DNA from: an uncultured Hungatella sp.
Lineage (GTDB): Bacteria > Bacillota > Clostridia > Lachnospirales > Lachnospiraceae
Length of the DNA: 64,000 nucleotides
NCBI GenBank assembly: GCA_910577935.1
Contig: CAJTOT010000001.1
Location: 186,001-250,000, forward strand
Direction of reading: 5' to 3'
Shown: positions 59,851 to 64,000 of the stretch, in pieces
Layout of the letters: the number at the start of each line of letters is the position of its first letter
Numbering within the stretch: the stretch's first letter is position 1
Notes under the pieces: model-generated
What the model was told of the DNA's origin: nothing
The model's input: only the letters and a program-made list of their open reading frames with translations
Database searches by the model: none
Program-made: the position numbers and the translations under genes

Positions 59851-60053
59851 ACAGACGGCAGGTTTCCTGACTTGCAGATCCCCGCAAAAAAGCCGCCTTC
59901 CCGGTTTCCCAGTGACCGCGCGGATACCGCGCCTGGCTTTTTGCTCCCTGCTTACAGTGACGAGATCGTACAGGATTCTCACCTGTTTCCCTTTTACCTG
60001 TCTCCTTTGAGTCCTCCCAAAGAGACAGCACCGGCTGCCTTCTAAATTGTCTG
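59851..60053 (-). promoter_or_regulatory. Cobalamin riboswitch
   Basis: The minus strand shows the B12-element in order: AGCCGGTGCTG, then GGGAAACAGGTGAGAATCC (about 59990-59972), TCACTGTAAGCAGGGAG, AAAGCCAGG, GTCACTGGGAAACCGGG, AAGGCGG, and AAGTCAGGAAACCTGCC (59873-59857). Closing arms CAGAC and GTCTG frame it. It precedes the SBP5 ABC transporter on the same strand, so transport should fall when B12 is abundant. Confidence 0.94.
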
Positions 60054-60058
60054 AAGCC

Positions 60059-60087
60059 ATTGTAGCACTTTGTCAGAGCATATGCAA
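60059..60087 (-). promoter_or_regulatory. Promoter of the riboswitch transcript
   Basis: On the minus strand TTGCAT (60087-60082), 17-bp spacer, TACAAT (60064-60059), right before the riboswitch. Between here and sigG (60088-60327) I see no gene. Confidence 0.65.
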
Positions 60088-60327
60088 TACCTGCTCAGAA
60101 TGAAATCATAGATCAGCAGCAAGTGTGTTACTGTTCAGGTAGCAATGTGTGTAATCTGTCAAGGCCGTCCGGCAAAATTGCACAGGAAATTATTTTCAAA
60201 TGCCCTGCCGCATAAATCATCCAAAATCCGTACATCATTCTCATAGAACCTTACAGCCCGTCCAGTTCATCCCTATTATGGCAGACTTTAAGGCTCGACA
60301 AAAATGAATCCTGCGGAGGTAATGGAT

Positions 60328-61104
60328 ATGTCAATATACAAGGTTGAAATCTGCGGAGTCAATACGGCGAAGCTTCCGTTACTGAACAATGAGGAAAAAG
60401 AAGAACTGTTTAAAAAAATCAAACAAGGAGATAAAGAAGCGCGGGAACAGTACATCAAAGGCAATCTGAGGCTGGTGTTAAGCGTCATACAGCGTTTCTC
60501 CGGCAGCAATGAGAATGTCGATGACCTCTTTCAGATCGGATGCATCGGCCTGATCAAGGCCATCGACAACTTTGACACTTCCCAGAATGTAAAGTTTTCA
60601 ACTTATGCCGTTCCCATGATCCTGGGGGAGGTGAAAAGATATCTGAGGGACAACAATTCAATAAGGGTCAGCCGGTCTCTCCGGGACACTGCCTACAAGG
60701 CAATCTACGCCAGGGAAGGACTGACGCGGAAGAACGCCAAGGAGCCCACCATCATGGAGATCGCCGAGGAGATCGGCATCAGCAAGGAGGAGATCACCTA
60801 CGCCCTGGATGCCATCCAGACCCCTGTGAGCCTCTACGAGCCGGTGTACACCGACGGCGGCGACCCGCTCTTTGTCATGGACCAGATCAGCGACAAAAAG
60901 AATCTGGAGGAAAACTGGGTGGAGGACATCTCCTTAAACGAAGCCATGAAGCGTCTTCCCGAGAGGGAACGGCACATCATCGATATGCGGTTTTTTGAGG
61001 GAAAAACCCAGACCGAGGTGGCGGAGGAGATCCATATCAGCCAGGCCCAGGTCTCAAGGCTTGAGAAAAACGCCCTGAAAACCATGAGAAATTACTTAAG
61101 CTAA
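60328..61104 (+). CDS. sigG: Sporulation sigma factor SigG
   Basis: A 258-residue sigma-70 family factor that directs late forespore transcription. The N-terminus KVEICGVNTAKLPLLN is the SigG hallmark. Region 2 has NLRLVLSVIQRFSG, DDLFQIGCIGLIKAIDNFD and KFSTYAVPMILGEVKRYLRD; region 4 has LPERERHIIDMRFFEGKTQTEVAEEI. The start is the ATG at 60328 with GGAGGT seven bases upstream; an ATG at 60304 lacks a site. No clear sigma-F or sigma-G promoter could be picked by eye. A terminator follows. Confidence 0.95.
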   Translation: MSIYKVEICGVNTAKLPLLNNEEKEELFKKIKQGDKEAREQYIKGNLRLVLSVIQRFSGSNENVDDLFQIGCIGLIKAIDNFDTSQNVKFSTYAVPMILGEVKRYLRDNNSIRVSRSLRDTAYKAIYAREGLTRKNAKEPTIMEIAEEIGISKEEITYALDAIQTPVSLYEPVYTDGGDPLFVMDQISDKKNLEENWVEDISLNEAMKRLPERERHIIDMRFFEGKTQTEVAEEIHISQAQVSRLEKNALKTMRNYLS

Positions 61105-61166
61105 CACGTCCCTCCTCCCGGCAGAAACGCTCTGGCCCCGCTGTTTTTACCATGCTGTCCGCGGAG

Positions 61167-61190
61167 GATGCCCGGCGGGGCATCTTCTTG
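61167..61190 (+). terminator. Terminator after sigG
   Basis: GATGCCC (61167-61173), loop GGCG, GGGCATC (61178-61184), then TTCTTGTT. Confidence 0.6.
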
Positions 61191-61227
61191 TTCGCCTGGA
61201 CATCTTCTTGTTCGCCTGGACATCTTC
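61181..61227. repeat. Tandem duplication of a 20-bp unit
   Basis: CATCTTCTTGTTCGCCTGGA occurs at 61181-61200 and again at 61201-61220, followed by a partial third copy CATCTTC (61221-61227). The unit begins in the right arm and T-rich tail of the sigG terminator. Confidence 0.9.
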
Positions 61228-61348
61228 CCCCGTCTGAACTGTGACATAATTTCCGAATTTTTTTAATTATTTTTTGAAAATTTGTAGATTTTATGGCAAA
61301 TAAATAGTATAATATACCCATCAACCATACTTGAAAGGGGAATTAGCG

Positions 61349-62080
61349 ATGGACGAAAAGATTACCAGGCTGCAGAAAATTCTGGACGAAAGCCGTTATA
61401 CAGTGGCCCTGTGCGGTTCCGGCATGATGGAGGAGGCAGGCTTTATCGGCATTAAGAATCAGGACAAAGCCTATGACATCGAAGAGAAATACGGTTACTG
61501 CTCCGAGGAGCTGTACACCAGTGCCTTCTACAACACCCGCCCTGAACTGTTCTTTACATTTTACCGCAACGAGCTGCTCAACCACGCCCCTGAACCCACC
61601 GCCTCAGGCGCTGCCATGGCGGCTCTGGAACAGAACGGCCACCTCCACTGTGTCATCTCAAGCAACATCTATGACCTCCCCGGCAGAGGCGGCTGCAAGA
61701 ACGTGATCAACCTCCACGGCAGTATCTTTGACAACCACTGCCCCCGGTGCAAGAAAAAGTACTCTCTGGAATATGTCATACATTCTTCCCGGAAAGTCCC
61801 TCTGTGTGAAAAATGCAACATTCCCGTGCGGCCTCTTGTCTCGCTGTTCGGGGAGATGGTGGACAGCCAGCGGATGACAAAGACCACCCTGGAGATTTCC
61901 AAGGCAGACGCCCTTCTGCTTCTCGGAACCTCCGTGGATTCCGATGTCTTCAGCCATTACATAAAATATTTTACCGGCCGCTGGCTCGTCATCATCCACA
62001 AAAAGCCCCACTACATGGACGGCTCCGCCAGCATGGTGATTCTTAACGAGCCTAAGAATGTTCTGCCTCTGCTTTCCTGA
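61349..62080 (+). CDS. Divergent sirtuin (SIR2-like) family protein
   Basis: A 243-residue SIR2-like protein. It has the structural zinc motif CPRCKKKY ... LCEKCNIPVRP and the catalytic-type His in VINLHGSIFDN, followed by SLFGEMV and LLLLGTSVDSDVF. The NAD-binding GAGxS motif is replaced by CGSGMMEEAGF, and the QNIDGL motif reads SNIYDL, so activity as a deacylase is uncertain. AAAGGGGA lies before the ATG at 61349, and a TATAAT lies at 61308-61313. It stands between sigG and the convergent sigE gene. Confidence 0.85.
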   Translation: MDEKITRLQKILDESRYTVALCGSGMMEEAGFIGIKNQDKAYDIEEKYGYCSEELYTSAFYNTRPELFFTFYRNELLNHAPEPTASGAAMAALEQNGHLHCVISSNIYDLPGRGGCKNVINLHGSIFDNHCPRCKKKYSLEYVIHSSRKVPLCEKCNIPVRPLVSLFGEMVDSQRMTKTTLEISKADALLLLGTSVDSDVFSHYIKYFTGRWLVIIHKKPHYMDGSASMVILNEPKNVLPLLS

Positions 62081-62112
62081 CGCCTGGTTTCTGCCGCGCC
62101 CCGGCAGCCAAA

Positions 62113-62145
62113 GGGAGATGGGTATTGCCGCGATGCCCATCTCCC
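62113..62145. terminator. Bidirectional terminator between the sirtuin gene and sigE
   Basis: GGGAGATGGG (62113-62122) pairs perfectly with CCCATCTCCC (62136-62145) across 13 bases. Short T-rich tails are present on both strands. Confidence 0.75.
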
Positions 62146-62149
62146 CTTC

Positions 62150-62890
62150 TCACTCAAATCTCACGATCTCTTTTTTCAGCCTCTTCATAATCTTTTTCTC
62201 CAGCCTGGAAATATAGGACTGGGAGATTCCCAGAAGGTCGGCTACCTCTTTCTGCGTCATCTCATCCCCGTCTTCGTTGGTCAGACCGTATCTCAGCTCC
62301 ACGATCTTCTTCTCCCTGGGACTTAATCGGCTGATGGCCAGGTTCAGAAGGTCCTTCTCCGTCTCGTACTCCAAGTCCCGGTAGATCACATCCTCATCGG
62401 TTCCCAGAACGTCGGACAGAAGCAGCTCGTTGCCGTCCCAATCCACGTTCAGAGGCTCGTCGATGGAGACCTCCATCTTGGTCTTGTTGTTTCTGCGCAG
62501 GTACATCAGTATCTCGTTCTCAATGCACCTGGAAGCGTAGGTGGCCAGCTTGATGTTCTTTTCCGGGTTAAAGGTGTTGATGGCCTTGATGAGTCCGATG
62601 GTCCCGATGGAGATCAGGTCCTCCACCCCCACGCTGGTATTGTCAAATTTTTTGGCTATGTACACTACAAGGCGGAGATTGTGCTCGATGAGAGCCGATT
62701 TTGCCTGGGCCTCATCCTCTGTCCCCAGCTTCTGTATCAGCCTTGCCTCCTCCTCCCCGTCCAGGGGCGCAGGCAGAATATCCGCGCCGCCGATATAATG
62801 TACCTCCCCTTCTCTCTGAAACAGCATGGTCTTGAAGCTGGGCGCTGTCTTAAACTGAAAGCGGTTAGGTATTGATACTTTAATTACCAC
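62150..62890 (-). CDS. sigE: Sporulation sigma factor SigE
   Basis: A 246-residue mother-cell sigma factor. The N-terminal part holds the pro-sequence, then [20 protein letters not shown], the sequence around which SpoIIGA cleaves relatives. Region 2 is [20 protein letters not shown] and [20 protein letters not shown]; region 4 is [20 protein letters not shown] and [20 protein letters not shown]. It overlaps spoIIGA by 11 bp and is transcribed from the same Spo0A-type promoter. Confidence 0.97.
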   Translation of the reverse strand: MVIKVSIPNRFQFKTAPSFKTMLFQREGEVHYIGGADILPAPLDGEEEARLIQKLGTEDEAQAKSALIEHNLRLVVYIAKKFDNTSVGVEDLISIGTIGLIKAINTFNPEKNIKLATYASRCIENEILMYLRRNNKTKMEVSIDEPLNVDWDGNELLLSDVLGTDEDVIYRDLEYETEKDLLNLAISRLSPREKKIVELRYGLTNEDGDEMTQKEVADLLGISQSYISRLEKKIMKRLKKEIVRFE

Positions 62891-63764
62891 TTGTAATTCC
62901 TCCTTCTATGTCCTGTCCGGTCGTGGCCGTCTCCCCGTGAAGCAGCACTTCAAAGCCTTTGTCTCTGGAAAGGCCAAAAGGAGCCCTGGCTATCCACGGA
63001 CCGCGGACCGTCACCTTGTCTTCTCTCTTTCCTGTGGAAATTCCGCGAATCTCCATCTGCTCAATTTTAAATCCCTCCATAAAGCCGTAGGGGTTCCCCA
63101 CCGTGTGGTAGGGAATCATGGTCCTCTCCTCATGGGCGCCTTTAAACAGGTTCCATACCTTCTCCGTCACAATCTGAACCCCCTGCCCCGTCACCGGCTC
63201 TGTCAGGCAGTTTCCCGTGTCCAGGTATCCTGTGGTCTCCACCTTCACGTCGCCGTCCCGGAGGACCACCAGATACCGGTTTCTCCTCTCCCTTGCCATC
63301 TCCCCGGCAAACCGCAGCAGCCCCCATGCCAGAAAACATGCCCCTGCCGCTGTGAACAGCCAGGATAGCAGGGGGAGGGCGTACTGTCCATATCCCTGCA
63401 TAAGCTTCACCAGGAAAAAGCCCCCCATGGTATAGCCGTACAGAAGCTCCATAAGCCCTCCGGCAAGGACAGCCAGAAAATACAGGCTGACTGTCTCCTT
63501 CACAAGCTCCCGCCAGTCCCCCGGCCTGTACACGATGGCTGTCATCACCGCCGCCGCCCCCACGGCGGCAGTCATCACCACCCACGCCGGAAGCCCTATA
63601 AGCAGCGCCTCCAGGCAGCCGAACAGCCCGCCCGCCGCCGCTCCCAGGGCGACTCGTTTTTTTGAAGCCGCCTTCTTCAGCAGCTTCTTAAGGAAAAGCA
63701 GCAAAAGGAAGTCCATGAAAAAATTCACGAGAAAAATCACGTCTATGTACAGGTCAATATCCAC
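62880..63764 (-). CDS. spoIIGA: Sigma-E processing peptidase SpoIIGA
   Basis: A 294-residue membrane aspartic protease that activates pro-SigE at the septum. The N-terminal half has five helices ([20 protein letters not shown] first). The C-terminal domain carries the catalytic motif [12 protein letters not shown] and [18 protein letters not shown], with [20 protein letters not shown] near the end. The GTG at 63764 is my choice of start (VDIDLYID), although the GGAGGT is 13 bases away; another GTG five codons earlier is possible. It overlaps sigE by 11 bp. Confidence 0.93.
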   Translation of the reverse strand: MDIDLYIDVIFLVNFFMDFLLLLFLKKLLKKAASKKRVALGAAAGGLFGCLEALLIGLPAWVVMTAAVGAAAVMTAIVYRPGDWRELVKETVSLYFLAVLAGGLMELLYGYTMGGFFLVKLMQGYGQYALPLLSWLFTAAGACFLAWGLLRFAGEMARERRNRYLVVLRDGDVKVETTGYLDTGNCLTEPVTGQGVQIVTEKVWNLFKGAHEERTMIPYHTVGNPYGFMEGFKIEQMEIRGISTGKREDKVTVRGPWIARAPFGLSRDKGFEVLLHGETATTGQDIEGGITSGN

Positions 63765-63832
63765 GCCACCATCTCTCACCTCCCGCTTTGCAGCTCTCTT
63801 GCCAGACCTGTCTGAGCTGCTATACAACCTTC

Positions 63833-63883
63833 ATTATAGAAACTGCCGAATAGGAAATTTGTCAAAAACAGGGAAATTGTCAA
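63833..63883 (-). promoter_or_regulatory. Spo0A-controlled spoIIGA promoter with long spacer
   Basis: On the minus strand TTGACA (63865-63860) and TATAAT (63838-63833) are separated by 21 bp, close to the 22-bp spacing known for B. subtilis spoIIG. Two boxes TTGTCAA (plus strand, 63859-63865 and 63877-63883), which match the 0A box TTGTCGAA except one base, lie over the -35 and 18 bp upstream. Confidence 0.7.
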
Positions 63884-64000
63884 GAAAATTCATCGGGAAT
63901 ATCCGCCATAAGCCGACCGCAGAAGAGAAAATCCGACGAGACACGTCAGTGACAGCCAAGATTCATCAGACAACCAAAAAAGGACATCACAAAACAGCCG

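Noticed and set aside
60088..60327. Sigma-F/sigma-G promoter for sigG
   Set aside because: Only fragments such as GCATA are present; no convincing pair of boxes could be fixed by eye.
61181..61227. CRISPR-like repeat
   Set aside because: Two directly abutting copies without spacers; a simple tandem duplication.

Overview
The window reads as chromosome of a spore-forming, GC-rich Lachnospiraceae-type Clostridium (an Enterocloster/Hungatella-like gut anaerobe is my best guess, by inference). The support is the sporulation set (spoIIGA, sigE, sigG, a YlmC/YmxH protein), Gram-positive lipoproteins, a YesM/YesN two-component system, a Tad locus of the clostridial kind with DUF5702 and FHA proteins, and sigma-A promoters with 17-bp spacers. 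I see no rRNA, tRNA, CRISPR array, transposase or phage gene.

Layout. (1) 27-9721: a carbohydrate locus. A lipoprotein-permease-permease-GH88 operon on the minus strand lies divergent from a YesM-type kinase and YesN-type regulator, followed by a convergent heparinase II/III-like gene. Together they look like import and intracellular breakdown of uronate-containing oligosaccharides, probably glycosaminoglycan fragments. (2) 9894-13666: two ankyrin-repeat proteins and a small TPR-like protein around a divergent promoter. (3) 13861-32579: one long minus-strand Tad pilus operon (tadZ, tadA, tadB, tadC, Flp1 pilin, two TadE-like pseudopilins, DUF5702 protein, two A24 prepilin peptidases). It runs on into a phospho-signalling module (FHA protein, PP2C phosphatase, a 53-aa membrane protein, a membrane Ser/Thr kinase with an extracellular propeller that is frameshifted here) and ends with a large cell-wall-binding surface protein. 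A divergent XRE regulator (32748-33095) shares a perfect palindrome with the operon promoter. (4) 33328-43749: housekeeping genes (SNF2 helicase, argS, DUF1266 lipoprotein, efp, aroK, aroE, yqeG, nrdR, ylmC) with a 133-bp MITE-like element at 39995-40127. (5) 43801-53292: two membrane proteins, the methionine transporter metN-metI-metQ preceded by a Met-rich leader peptide and terminator, then pepV, yqeY, prfC and coaBC. (6) 53490-60087: coaX, then a five-gene dipeptide/nickel-type ABC transporter under a cobalamin riboswitch, probably for cobalt or another B12-related substrate. (7) 60328-63883: sigG, a divergent sirtuin, sigE and spoIIGA with a Spo0A-type promoter.

The strongest candidates for something new are the methionine leader peptide attenuator before metN (10 Met codons of 31, sigma-A promoter, strong ribosome binding site, intrinsic terminator) and the Tad operon that carries its own kinase/phosphatase/FHA circuit and surface protein. 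No database search was possible; start codons were chosen from ribosome binding sites seen by eye.
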